From the NCBI RefSeq assembly GCF_003545815.1, contig NZ_PDUW01000003.1:186001-250000 (forward strand): a stretch of 64,000 nucleotides of DNA, in the 5' to 3' direction. Each line of letters starts with the position of its first letter. Position 1 is the first letter of the stretch. Under the pieces are notes generated by a model. The model saw only the letters and a program-made list of their open reading frames with translations, did not search any database and was not told where the DNA came from. The DNA comes from Pusillimonas caeni. Lineage in GTDB: Bacteria > Pseudomonadota > Gammaproteobacteria > Burkholderiales > Burkholderiaceae_B. Made by a program: the position numbers and the translations under genes. Below are positions 8,201 through 16,302 of this stretch, piece by piece.

Positions 8201-8236
8201 GGCATTCAACTTGCCTCCGGAGGCAAGCTGAATGCC
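8201..8236. terminator. Large symmetric hairpin between convergent luxR and gabD
   Basis: Two 18-nt arms, 8201-8218 and 8219-8236, abut with no spacer and are complementary at 17 of 18 positions. The right arm ends at the last base of the gabD stop codon. In RNA from either strand this gives a very stable stem. No T-run follows, so it may act as a bidirectional Rho-assisted terminator or 3'-end stabiliser. Confidence 0.55.
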
Positions 8237-9702
8237 TACAATCCACCTATGGCCAAGTACTTGAGCTCCAGGTAGTCGTCCAAGCCGTGGCGCGAGCCTT
8301 CGCGGCCCAGGCCGGAGTTCTTGATGCCCCCGAAGGGAGCGACTTCGGTGGAGATCAGGCCGGTGTTGATGCCCACCATGCCGTATTCAAGGGCCTCTGA
8401 AGCCCGCCAGATACGCGCCATGTCGCGGCTATACAGATAGGCGGCCAAGCCGAACTCGGTGTCGTTGGCCATGGCTATAGCCTGACGTTCGTCCTGGAAC
8501 TTGAAGACCGGAGCCACCGGGCCGAATATTTCTTGCCGGGCCACCTCCATTTCGGACGTGACGCCCGTGAGCACGGTGGGTTCAAACCACAAACCGCCCA
8601 GCGCGTGGCGCTTGCCTCCGATGGCGACGCGCCCGCCTTTTTCCTGGACATCGCCGATCAGGCGCTCTACTTTGCTGACGGCGGCCTCGTTGATGAGAGG
8701 GCCCTGCGCCACGCCTTCTTCCATACCGTCTCCGACCCGCAGCGCGGCGACGGTATGGGCCAGTTTTTCCACGAATTCGTCATGGACGCCTGCCTGGACC
8801 AAGAACCGGTTGCTGCAGACGCAGGTCTGCCCCGTGTTGCGGTACTTGGAGGCGATGGCGCCTTCGACCGCCGCGTCCACGTCGGCGTCATCGAAGACGA
8901 TGAAGGGGGCATTGCCGCCCAATTCGAGAGACAGCTTCTTGATGGTCGGCGCGCATTGAGCCATCAGCAGTCGGCCCACTTCCGTAGAGCCCGTGAACGA
9001 AAGCTTGCGAACGATCGGGCTGGAGGTGAGTGCGCCGCCGATCGCCGCAGGATCGCCGGTGACGACGTTGAAAACGCCGGCCGGGATGCCCGCCCGTTCG
9101 GCCAGCGCGGCCAGGGCCAGCGCGGAAAGCGGGGTGAGCTCGGCCGGCTTGACCACGATGGTGCAGCCCGCGGCCAATGCGGGCGCGGCCTTGCGGGTGA
9201 TCATGGCCGAGGGAAAGTTCCAGGGCGTAATGGCCGCGCACACGCCGACCGGCTGTTTGATGGCCAGCAGCCGCCGGTCGTGGAAGGGCGAAGGGATGAC
9301 TTCGCCATAGGCGCGCTTGCCCTCTTCGGCGAACCATTCGATGAAAGAGGCGGCATAGGCGATTTCGGCGCGCGACTCGGCAAGGGGCTTGCCTTGCTCC
9401 AGGGTCATGAGGCGGGCAAGGTCTTCCTGGTGCCGCATCAAGAGCTGGAACCATTTCTGCAGGATGCGGGCGCGCTCGGCGGCGGTTTTCTGCTTCCAGC
9501 CGGGCAGGGCCAGTTCGGCGGCCCGGATGGCGCGGCGGGTCTCTGCGGCGCCAGAGAGAGGGACCTGGGCGATCAGTGCGCCCGTGGCGGGATTGAACAC
9601 GTCGAGCAGGGCGCCGTTGTCAGCGCCCGACCATTGCCCGTCTATATAGCAAAGCTGGCGCAGCAGGCCCTTGTCGTCGAGGCCGAGGGCGTTGTTCGCC
9701 AT
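8236..9702 (-). CDS. gabD: NAD(P)-dependent succinate-semialdehyde dehydrogenase
   Basis: 488-aa aldehyde dehydrogenase of the GabD group. Catalytic Glu260 lies in LELGGNAPF and the nucleophile Cys294 in NTGQTCVCSNRF. The second Cys two residues later is also typical of GabD. It oxidises succinate semialdehyde to succinate. As the last gene of the hpa operon it follows hpaI, whose aldolase reaction on 4-hydroxy-2-oxoheptane-1,7-dioate releases pyruvate and succinate semialdehyde, so it completes the pathway. It starts 5 bp from the hpaI stop. Function from context and family is well supported, though I cannot tell NAD from NADP preference. Confidence 0.92.
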   Translation of the reverse strand: MANNALGLDDKGLLRQLCYIDGQWSGADNGALLDVFNPATGALIAQVPLSGAAETRRAIRAAELALPGWKQKTAAERARILQKWFQLLMRHQEDLARLMTLEQGKPLAESRAEIAYAASFIEWFAEEGKRAYGEVIPSPFHDRRLLAIKQPVGVCAAITPWNFPSAMITRKAAPALAAGCTIVVKPAELTPLSALALAALAERAGIPAGVFNVVTGDPAAIGGALTSSPIVRKLSFTGSTEVGRLLMAQCAPTIKKLSLELGGNAPFIVFDDADVDAAVEGAIASKYRNTGQTCVCSNRFLVQAGVHDEFVEKLAHTVAALRVGDGMEEGVAQGPLINEAAVSKVERLIGDVQEKGGRVAIGGKRHALGGLWFEPTVLTGVTSEMEVARQEIFGPVAPVFKFQDERQAIAMANDTEFGLAAYLYSRDMARIWRASEALEYGMVGINTGLISTEVAPFGGIKNSGLGREGSRHGLDDYLELKYLAIGGL

Positions 9703-9706
9703 GGTA

Positions 9707-10507
9707 TCAATACCCCGCGCTCACGGCGCCGCCGCCCGATCGGGGGCGGAGACTGTCGAGCAGCTTTATCGCGGCGCTGCGCAACAGGCCCGTGTCGGCG
9801 CCCATGGCCAAGAAGCTTGCGCCGCTGTCCTGGAACGAGGCGGCCTGCGTCGCGTCGGCGCAGAAAATTCCGGCGGCCTTGCCGCTGGCCGAAATGCGCG
9901 CCAGCGCGTCGGCAATGGCGGCCTTGACCTCGGGATGAGAGATTTGTCCCAGATGCCCCAGTGACGCAGCCAGATCGGAAGGACCGATGAACACGGCATC
10001 GACGCCTTCGACTGCCGCGATCTCGTCCAGGTTCTCGAGCGCGGTGCGGGACTCTATCTGCACGATCAGGCAGAGATTGTCCGAGACCTGGGTGAAGTAA
10101 TCGGAGATTGCATTCCAGCGGGAGCCCCGCTCGAGCCCGGTGCCGACTCCGCGTATGCCCTTGGGAGGATAATGCATCGACGCGACGACCGCCCGGGCCT
10201 GTTCGGCGGTGTCGACCATGGGCACGAGCAGTGTCTGGACGCCTGTTCCCAGCAATTGCTTGATCAGCGCCGGATCATGGCTGGCCGGGCGTACGAGGCA
10301 TTGCACGGGGTGGGGCGCCATGGCCTGCAGCTGCGCCTGGACGCTGCGCGTGTCGTTCAGTCCGTGTTCGGCGTCGATCAGCAGGAAGTCGTAGCCGCAA
10401 GTGGCCAGGATTTCCGCGCTGATCGGATTGGCCAGGCCCATGAAAAGGCCGAACTGAGTGCGGCGCTGCGCAAGCGCCTGCTTGAACATATTGGGGGGCA
10501 TGTGCAT
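9707..10507 (-). CDS. hpaI: 4-hydroxy-2-oxoheptane-1,7-dioate aldolase
   Basis: 266-aa class II pyruvate aldolase of the HpcH/HpaI family. The protein begins FKQALAQRRTQFGLFMGLANPISAEILATCGYDFLLIDAEHGLND and contains CLVRPASHD, which carries the conserved catalytic Arg, as well as VDAVFIGPSDLAASLGH, which contributes metal and substrate binding. It splits 4-hydroxy-2-oxoheptane-1,7-dioate into pyruvate and succinate semialdehyde. It lies between hpaH and gabD in the minus-strand hpa operon, with about 30 bp to hpaH. The ribosome site upstream of the ATG (TGCAGGAACC) is good. Length matches E. coli HpaI. Confidence 0.94.
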   Translation of the reverse strand: MHMPPNMFKQALAQRRTQFGLFMGLANPISAEILATCGYDFLLIDAEHGLNDTRSVQAQLQAMAPHPVQCLVRPASHDPALIKQLLGTGVQTLLVPMVDTAEQARAVVASMHYPPKGIRGVGTGLERGSRWNAISDYFTQVSDNLCLIVQIESRTALENLDEIAAVEGVDAVFIGPSDLAASLGHLGQISHPEVKAAIADALARISASGKAAGIFCADATQAASFQDSGASFLAMGADTGLLRSAAIKLLDSLRPRSGGGAVSAGY

Positions 10508-10534
10508 GGAGGTTCCTGCAGGAATTAGGGCTTG

Positions 10535-11344
10535 CTAGATGAAACGGAAGGAGATCTGGCCCAGTTTGCCGTAGTCGGCCTGGAAGACGTCGCCCCGTGA
10601 ACCCGTGACCGGGCGCGTGAAAGAGCCGCCAAGCACTACATCGCCGGCATCGAGGCGCTCGCCGTACGGAGCAATTTTATTGGCCAGCCAGGCACATCCT
10701 CTAGCAGGGTGGCCGAGCACTCCAGCGGCCAGACCGGTCTCTTCGATGACGCCGTTACGATAAAGCATGGCGCCGACCCACCGTAGATCGATACTGTCCG
10801 GCTTGACCGGCAGGCCGCCGACGACAATGCCTGCATTGGCCGCGAAGTCGGATATTGTGTCGAAGACCTTGCGGGGAGCCTTCGTATCGCGATCGAATTG
10901 TTCGATGCGCGCATCGATGATTTCGAGCGCCGGCGTCACGTACTCCGTGGCGGACAGCACATCGAAAATAGTGACGCCGGGCCCTTCCAGCGGTTTTCCT
11001 AGAATGAAGGCCAGCTCCACTTCGATGCGGGGTGCGATGAAGCGGTCGAAGGGAATGTCGGCGCCTTGTTCGAAGAACATGTCGTCCATCAGTGGGGCGT
11101 AGTCGGGCTCATCGATTTGCGAAGACTGCTGCATGGCGCGCGAGGTCAGGCCGATCTTGCGCCCCTTCACGACCCGGCCCTCTGCCAGCTTGAGCTTGAC
11201 CCATTCGCGCTGGATCGCGTAACCGTCTTCAATCGTCATCTCGGGGTGGGCCTGCGAGAAATGACGTAGCTGGACGCGTTCTTTCTCGGCCTGGTGGAGC
11301 TGGGCGGCAAGGTTTTTGATAGTGCTTTCTGGGAGCATAGTCAT
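10535..11344 (-). CDS. hpaH: 2-oxo-hept-4-ene-1,7-dioate hydratase
   Basis: 269-aa hydratase of the MhpD/HpaH/FAH-like family, essentially the same length as E. coli HpaH. It hydrates 2-oxohept-4-ene-1,7-dioate to the 4-hydroxy compound that HpaI cleaves. The segment [19 protein letters not shown] carries the acidic residues that bind the divalent metal, and [15 protein letters not shown] is characteristic. I chose ATG at 11344 (MTMLPEST); the frame continues upstream into hpaF but without a better start. No clear Shine-Dalgarno precedes it, so translation may be coupled to hpaF, whose stop is 43 bp upstream. Confidence 0.93.
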   Translation of the reverse strand: MTMLPESTIKNLAAQLHQAEKERVQLRHFSQAHPEMTIEDGYAIQREWVKLKLAEGRVVKGRKIGLTSRAMQQSSQIDEPDYAPLMDDMFFEQGADIPFDRFIAPRIEVELAFILGKPLEGPGVTIFDVLSATEYVTPALEIIDARIEQFDRDTKAPRKVFDTISDFAANAGIVVGGLPVKPDSIDLRWVGAMLYRNGVIEETGLAAGVLGHPARGCAWLANKIAPYGERLDAGDVVLGGSFTRPVTGSRGDVFQADYGKLGQISFRFI

Positions 11345-11387
11345 GATGGGTGGAGGTTGATCGGAAGGGTCACTGCCTATGGCGAGC

Positions 11388-11786
11388 TTATGCACGGAAG
11401 CGGCCGTGCAGGTTGTTGTGTTTCCAGGTGCCCGTTTCGCTGAACTCGGCGATTTCCAGCGACAGGGCCAGGCCGGTCTGCTCATAGATTGAGGCGAAGT
11501 GTTCTTTCATGACGGCAAAGAGCGCATCCCCCGTTGCCGTTTTGGTCGGTTCGCTGCGTCCAGCGGCAATTTTGAGCGTGGCGTGGACAAAAGCCGCGTC
11601 CAGGCTTCCATCGCCCACGCAATAGTCGTGCGCGCACAAGGCCCGGGCGCGGACGCCGCCGATCGGATAGACGGTCTGGCCGTCAGCCCGCTGCTCAATG
11701 AGACAGCGCGCAAGCTTCTCGCACAAAAGCTTGAATTCACCTTTGTCGCGCAAGTTGGCGGAATACTCCAGGGTCAGGTGGGGCAT
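11388..11786 (-). CDS. hpaF: 5-carboxymethyl-2-hydroxymuconate delta-isomerase
   Basis: 132-aa member of the tautomerase superfamily. After Met removal the N-terminal proline ([12 protein letters not shown]) is the catalytic base. It converts 5-carboxymethyl-2-hydroxymuconate to its keto isomer after HpaE has acted. The length matches E. coli HpaF (about 126 aa). The frame runs further upstream through hpaD, but the conserved MPHLTLEYS start and the 7-bp gap to the hpaD stop fix the start at 11786. Confidence 0.93.
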   Translation of the reverse strand: MPHLTLEYSANLRDKGEFKLLCEKLARCLIEQRADGQTVYPIGGVRARALCAHDYCVGDGSLDAAFVHATLKIAAGRSEPTKTATGDALFAVMKEHFASIYEQTGLALSLEIAEFSETGTWKHNNLHGRFRA

Positions 11787-11793
11787 GGCGGCC

Positions 11794-12663
11794 TCAGGCG
11801 GTGGTTGTAAGGGGGGTGACCGGAAAAACGGCGTTGATCTGGCCGGTGCCCGAGCTGCCGAAATAAGGGGTGATGATTTCCACGCCCTGGTCGTAGCGGC
11901 GGCCGCCCAGCAGCCCAAGCAGCATGGCGGTGTCGTGCATGCCGCCTTCTCCCCAGCACTTTTCGTTATACATGGGCAGCATATCGAGGAACGTGCCCCA
12001 GTCGCCGTTCTTCCACATATCGACGACTGAATGATCGACCGCTTCCAGGAAGGGGTCGAAAACCTTGTGCATGTATTCGGGCGCCGTGCCATTGTTGGCG
12101 AAATGATGGGACAGCGAGCCGCTGGCGAACACTGCGACGGTGCCATCGTAGCGCTCTTCGATGGCCCTGCGCACGGCCAGCCCGAATTTTGCGCTTTCTT
12201 CAAGATCGTGCCAGGCGCACCAGCCCGACACGCTTACCACCTTGAAATGCTGGTCGCCGTTCATGTAGCGCATGGGCACCAAAGTGCCATATTCCAGGCC
12301 CAGGGTGGTTTCGCTATGGGCCCGGCTGGCGACGCCCATCTCGTTGGCGACGTCGGCGATGAGGCGCCCCAGCTCGGGGTTGCCGGGGTATTCATAAGAC
12401 ATGTTCTTGATGAAGTGCGGCAGCTCGTTGCTGGTATAGACGCCCTGGAACCGAGGCGCGCAGTTGATGTGATATTCGGAGTTGACCAGCCAGTGCACGT
12501 CGAAGACCACGATGGTGTCCACGCCCAGCTCGCGGCAGCGGCGGCCGATTTCGTGGTGCCCGTCGATGGCGGCCTGGCGGCAGCCCTTGTGGGGGCCGTC
12601 GAGCTCTGACAGGTACATCGATGGGACGTGGGTGATTTTTGCTGCCAAGGCCAGTTTGCCCAT
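11794..12663 (-). CDS. hpaD: 3,4-dihydroxyphenylacetate 2,3-dioxygenase
   Basis: 289-aa type III (LigB-like) extradiol ring-cleavage dioxygenase. It opens homoprotocatechuate to 5-carboxymethyl-2-hydroxymuconic semialdehyde with ferrous iron. It follows E. coli HpaD/HpcB closely from the N-terminus (MGKLALAAKITHVPSMYLSE) through VFDVHWLVNSEYHINCAP, YTSNELPHFI and ASGSLSHHF to the C-terminus with SSGTGQINAVFP. Iron-ligand histidines and the acid/base His lie in those segments. The ATG at 12663 follows a GGAGA ribosome site; a longer in-frame extension lacks homology. Confidence 0.95.
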   Translation of the reverse strand: MGKLALAAKITHVPSMYLSELDGPHKGCRQAAIDGHHEIGRRCRELGVDTIVVFDVHWLVNSEYHINCAPRFQGVYTSNELPHFIKNMSYEYPGNPELGRLIADVANEMGVASRAHSETTLGLEYGTLVPMRYMNGDQHFKVVSVSGWCAWHDLEESAKFGLAVRRAIEERYDGTVAVFASGSLSHHFANNGTAPEYMHKVFDPFLEAVDHSVVDMWKNGDWGTFLDMLPMYNEKCWGEGGMHDTAMLLGLLGGRRYDQGVEIITPYFGSSGTGQINAVFPVTPLTTTA

Positions 12664-12727
12664 GGTGTGTGTCTCCGTTCTGAACTGCGTGCTTGCTGCA
12701 AGGGGCCTGGGGCTTGTTAACAAGACC

Positions 12728-14182
12728 CTAGACGCCCCAGCGCGGAATGGGGTGGCTGCCATACGATACGCAGACATTCTTGGCTTCGGCAAATACTTCG
12801 AAGCTGTAGTGGTTGCCCTCGCGCCCTGTGCCCGAGGCCTTTACCCCGCCGAAAGGCTGGCGCAGGTCGCGCACGTTCTGGCTGTTGATGAAGACCATGC
12901 CGGCCTCCACCCCCTTGCCCATGCGCAGCGCACGCCCCGTGCTTTCGGTCCACACATAAGAAGAAAGGCCATATTGTGTGTCGTTGGCGATGCGAAGCGC
13001 GTCTTCTTCGGTGGCGAAGGGGATGAGGCAGGGAACCGGCCCGAAGATTTCGTCTTGCGCGATCTGCATGCGGTTGTCCACGTCGGCGAACACCGTGGGC
13101 TGGACCCAGTTGCCGTTCTTGAGATGATCGGGAAGGTCGGGCGGGCCGCCGCCGAAAGTGATGCGTGCTCCTTCGTTCCGGCCCAGCTCTATGTAGTGCG
13201 CGACCTTCTTCAAGTGGTCGCGGCTGATCATGGGACCAATGATGGTGTCCGGATCGAGCGGGTCGCCCACTGTCAGGCGCGAAGCGCGCGCGGTGAAGTC
13301 GGCCACGAACTTGTCGTAAATGCCGCGCTGAACCAGAATGCGCGAACCGGCTGTGCAGCGTTCGCCGTTGTTCGAAAAAATCATGAACACGGCGGCGTCG
13401 AGCGCGCGTTCATAGTCGGCGTCGTCAAAGACGATGAAAGGCGATTTTCCGCCGAGCTCCATCGAGAATTTCTTCAGACCCGCCTGCTGCACGATGCGGT
13501 TGCCGGTTGCGGTGCTGCCCGTGAACGACACGGCGCGCACGTCGGGATGGCGCACCAAGGGTTCGCCGGTTTCTGCGCCATAGCCATGGACGATATTGAA
13601 TACCCCGGGCGGAATGCCGGCTTCCAGCGCCAGCTCGCCCAGCCGGTCGGCTGTCATGGGAGAGAGTTCCGACATCTTCAATACCGCGGTGTTGCCCAAT
13701 GCAAGGCAGGGGGCTGTTTTCCAGGTTGCGGTCATGAAGGGCACGTTCCAGGGGGAAATCAGTGCGCATACGCCTACCGGGTTCCACATGGTGTAGTTCA
13801 GGTGTCCGGTATCCGACTGATAGCTTTCGCCGTCCATATGCTTTGCAAGTTCGGCGAAGAAATGGAAGTTGTCGGCGGCGCGAGGAACCAGCGCCTTCTT
13901 GGTCTGCCCGATCACTTGACCGGTGTCCCGGGTCTCCATTTCGGCCAGCTCGGGCACGTTCTGCGTTATCAACTCGCCCAGGCGATGCATGAGCCGTGCG
14001 CGTTCGGCGGCGGGCTTGCCGGCCCAAGCTGGAAAGGCCTCTTTGGCGGCCTGGACTGCCGCATTGATTTCAGCCTCGCCGCCGCGGGCGACTTCGGCCA
14101 CCACTTCGTTGTTGGCCGGGTTGAGGCTTTCGAAGGTCTCGCGGCTCTCGACCTTTTTGCCGTTGATGAGGTGTTTGATCAT
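12728..14182 (-). CDS. hpaE: 5-carboxymethyl-2-hydroxymuconate semialdehyde dehydrogenase
   Basis: 484-aa NAD-dependent aldehyde dehydrogenase. Catalytic Glu242 is in MELGGKSPF and Cys276 in NNGERCTAGSR, with the standard 34-residue spacing. It oxidises the HpaD ring-cleavage product to 5-carboxymethyl-2-hydroxymuconate. The start MIKHLINGKKVESRETFESLNPA is typical of HpaE. The frame extends upstream by 26 codons without homology. It lies between hpaG2 and hpaD. A palindrome CTTGTTAACAAG (12713-12724) sits just after its stop and before hpaD, of unknown meaning. Confidence 0.94.
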   Translation of the reverse strand: MIKHLINGKKVESRETFESLNPANNEVVAEVARGGEAEINAAVQAAKEAFPAWAGKPAAERARLMHRLGELITQNVPELAEMETRDTGQVIGQTKKALVPRAADNFHFFAELAKHMDGESYQSDTGHLNYTMWNPVGVCALISPWNVPFMTATWKTAPCLALGNTAVLKMSELSPMTADRLGELALEAGIPPGVFNIVHGYGAETGEPLVRHPDVRAVSFTGSTATGNRIVQQAGLKKFSMELGGKSPFIVFDDADYERALDAAVFMIFSNNGERCTAGSRILVQRGIYDKFVADFTARASRLTVGDPLDPDTIIGPMISRDHLKKVAHYIELGRNEGARITFGGGPPDLPDHLKNGNWVQPTVFADVDNRMQIAQDEIFGPVPCLIPFATEEDALRIANDTQYGLSSYVWTESTGRALRMGKGVEAGMVFINSQNVRDLRQPFGGVKASGTGREGNHYSFEVFAEAKNVCVSYGSHPIPRWGV

Positions 14183-14196
14183 GATGGGCCCGCTGT

Positions 14197-14964
14197 TCAG
14201 ACTGAAGAAGATGAAGAGGTGGGGGAATCGGCCAGGAAATTGACCAGGCGGCCAACGCATTCGATTTCGGTAGCCACTTCGTCGCCGGCCACGACATTGG
14301 CCAGGCCTTCGGGCGTGCCGGTGAGAATAATGTCGCCGGGCGAAAGCGTCATGAAGGCGGAAAGGTATTCGATCAGCCAGGGAATGCCGAAGACCATGTC
14401 GCGGGTCGTTCCGCGTTGAGTGACCTTGCCGTTGACCGACGTGCTAAGGGCGAGGTTCATGGGGTCGGGAATGTCGGCCGCATCGACCAGCCATGGGCCG
14501 ATGGGAGTGCAGCCGTCACGATTCTTCACGCGCAGGTTGGGACGGTAGTAATTCTCGAGGTAGTCGCGAATAGCGTAGTCGTTGGCCACTGTATAGCCGG
14601 CGATGTAGTCGTAAGCGTCTTTCTGCGACACGTTGCGGGCGTGCTTTCCGATCACCACGGCAAGTTCGCACTCGTAATGCATGTATTCGGCGTCATGGGG
14701 GCGCGCCGTACGAGCCCGGTGGCCGATCAGCGCATTGGGGCCTTTCAGAAAGACCAGGGGTTGCTCAGGGGCCTTGAAGGCCAGTTCGCGGGCGTGGTCC
14801 GCGTAATTCAGGCCCAGCGCAAAAATGGTACCCGCCTGCACGGGGGGCAGCCAGTGCGCCTGCTCTTCGGCCAACGTGGTGCCGTCGGGCAGCCGCACGC
14901 CGCCGTCTTCGGCAAGCGTGACCTGATGGACGGCGCCATTGAAATAAATGCGGCCTCTTTTCAT
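14197..14964 (-). CDS. hpaG2: 2-hydroxyhepta-2,4-diene-1,7-dioate isomerase / OPET decarboxylase, C-terminal-type half
   Basis: 255-aa fumarylacetoacetate hydrolase-fold protein matching the C-terminal half of E. coli HpcE/HpaG. It has the family motif ALGLNYADHARELAFKAP and the metal-binding segment EYMHYECELAVVIGK (acidic ligands), and ends with LTGTPEGLANVVAGDEV. The ATG at 14964 overlaps the stop of hpaG1 (ATGA), so the two halves are made from coupled genes instead of one fused gene. Together they decarboxylate 5-oxopent-3-ene-1,2,5-tricarboxylate and isomerise the product. Confidence 0.92.
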   Translation of the reverse strand: MKRGRIYFNGAVHQVTLAEDGGVRLPDGTTLAEEQAHWLPPVQAGTIFALGLNYADHARELAFKAPEQPLVFLKGPNALIGHRARTARPHDAEYMHYECELAVVIGKHARNVSQKDAYDYIAGYTVANDYAIRDYLENYYRPNLRVKNRDGCTPIGPWLVDAADIPDPMNLALSTSVNGKVTQRGTTRDMVFGIPWLIEYLSAFMTLSPGDIILTGTPEGLANVVAGDEVATEIECVGRLVNFLADSPTSSSSSV

Positions 14965-15638
14965 GCTGTCTCCTGACGGCGCGCCGGGACGATGGAAAAC
15001 TGAATCTTGCCGAGGACGTCGCTGACGACAGAGACATGATCGCCGGGCGCCGCCGTCGGGGCCTGCCATTTCACGCCTACCAGCAATACATCGCCGGCGG
15101 ACAGGGTCAAGAACCCGCTGACGTCGCGCAGCAGTTCGGGGACGCTGCGCACCAGGCTGGCCAACTCGAATTGATCGGCGTCCACGCCGTTTATGACGGT
15201 GCGAACGCATAGGCCGGCAGGATCGACAACGCGACTGGCGGCTACGGGGGCGCCCAGTATGCAAGAACCGTCGAAGCACTTTTCACGTATGGCGGGGCGA
15301 TAGTAGCTGGCGTGGGGCAGGCTGAGGTCCGCCGCCACGACATAGCTGGCGATGCAGGCCGGCGCGTCGTGAGCCGCGACGCGGCAGGCCGGCCTGCCCA
15401 TGACCAAGCCCACGGTAGCGCCGATCTCCACTTTTTCCGCGCCGTCCGGAAGACTCACCTGCGCCCCGTCGGCGGCGAATGTGTTGGCGGGCTTGACGTA
15501 CAGAATGGGAGCCTTGGGTTCGGCTTTGTAGGGCGCTTCGATCAGCGCGGCGCCCATGCGCTCGACCGATCCGCGGTCGTTCAATACGACGCCGTAGACG
15601 GTTCCCGTTTGAAGCGCCGGGTTTCTGGGAGCGTGCAT
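14961..15638 (-). CDS. hpaG1: 5-oxopent-3-ene-1,2,5-tricarboxylate decarboxylase subunit, N-terminal-type half
   Basis: 225-aa FAH-fold protein matching the N-terminal half of HpcE (GTVYGVVLND...ALIEAPYKAEPKAPILYVKPANTF). It keeps EIGATVGLVMG, where the metal-binding acids usually lie in a longer stretch, so one metal ligand set may be incomplete as in the enterobacterial N-domain. It is the first gene of the eight-gene minus-strand hpa operon. The promoter region (15639-15717) is shared with the divergent hpaR gene and contains AT-rich palindromes. Confidence 0.9.
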   Translation of the reverse strand: MHAPRNPALQTGTVYGVVLNDRGSVERMGAALIEAPYKAEPKAPILYVKPANTFAADGAQVSLPDGAEKVEIGATVGLVMGRPACRVAAHDAPACIASYVVAADLSLPHASYYRPAIREKCFDGSCILGAPVAASRVVDPAGLCVRTVINGVDADQFELASLVRSVPELLRDVSGFLTLSAGDVLLVGVKWQAPTAAPGDHVSVVSDVLGKIQFSIVPARRQETA

Positions 15639-15663
15639 GAAGCTTGTCTTCCTCGCGGTGAGT

Positions 15664-15717
15664 GTGTTAATTAACTAATATGTTCCTTAATTTAATTGCT
15701 AATATATTAGATTGTCA
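15664..15717. promoter_or_regulatory. Divergent hpaG1/hpaR promoter region with HpaR operators
   Basis: This AT-rich spacer contains a perfect 12-bp palindrome CTAATATATTAG (15699-15710), plus TTAATTAACTAATATG (15668-15683) and CTTAATTTAATTG (15686-15698). The sequence style matches the operators at 3021 and 4827. The palindrome ends 7 bp before the hpaR start, so binding there would block both transcription directions, consistent with HpaR as repressor of the degradation operon and itself. Confidence 0.65.
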
Positions 15718-16302
15718 ATGGCGCAAGCGACCCAACGAATGAATACTCCTGAATTCAACCCCGCCCTGAAGCACCGTAACCTGGCCTTGCTGCTGCTTCA
15801 GGCGCGCGAGCGCTTGATGGGAAATTTCCGCCGCATCTTGAACCATCATGGTTTGACGGAACAGCAGTGGCGGGTGATCCGGGCTATTTACGATAACGGG
15901 GCGCCCATGGAACAGTGGCAAATCTGCGCCACCTGCCACATCTTGAGCCCAAGCCTGGCGGGCGTACTGGCGCGCATGGAGGCAATGCAACTGGTCGACC
16001 GCAATCGGGTCGATACCGACCAGCGGCGCATCCTGGTCGCATTGACCGACAACAGCCGCGCCCTGATCGCTGCGATCGCCCCCTTGGTCGAGCAGCAGTA
16101 CGCCAATCTCGAGAAGAGCGTGGGCATCGACGCCGTGCGCAATCTGTACGAAGCGCTGGACCTCTTTCTTGCCCATGACAATGGCCAGGTGGCGCAGGTG
16201 GATCTACCGGAGTCCGCCGTGCGTCCTCCCGTCAATCCCGCCGGCAGGCGAGGCCCCGCCGGCGTTCGCCGCGGCAAGAGCAGGGCAAGCCCGATGTCGT
16301 AA
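15718..16302 (+). CDS. hpaR: MarR-family repressor of the homoprotocatechuate operon
   Basis: 194-aa MarR-type winged-helix repressor. KHRNLALLLLQARERLMGNFRRIL forms the N-terminal dimerisation helix, HHGLTEQQWRVIRAIY the first helix of the DNA-binding domain, and CHILSPSLAGVLARMEAMQLV the recognition helix. Family members release DNA when 4-HPA or homoprotocatechuate binds. The start is taken at ATG 15718; ATG 15739 (MNTPEFNP) is also possible because neither has a strong ribosome site. It is paralogous to the regulator at 4264-4764 and has a basic Arg/Gly-rich C-terminal extension. The stop overlaps the hpaA start (TAATG). Confidence 0.92.
   Translation: MAQATQRMNTPEFNPALKHRNLALLLLQARERLMGNFRRILNHHGLTEQQWRVIRAIYDNGAPMEQWQICATCHILSPSLAGVLARMEAMQLVDRNRVDTDQRRILVALTDNSRALIAAIAPLVEQQYANLEKSVGIDAVRNLYEALDLFLAHDNGQVAQVDLPESAVRPPVNPAGRRGPAGVRRGKSRASPMS

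Noticed and set aside
12482-14419. A 645-codon plus-strand frame
   Set aside because: It is antisense to hpaE, hpaD and the start of hpaG2, which are firmly identified; it has no recognisable domain.
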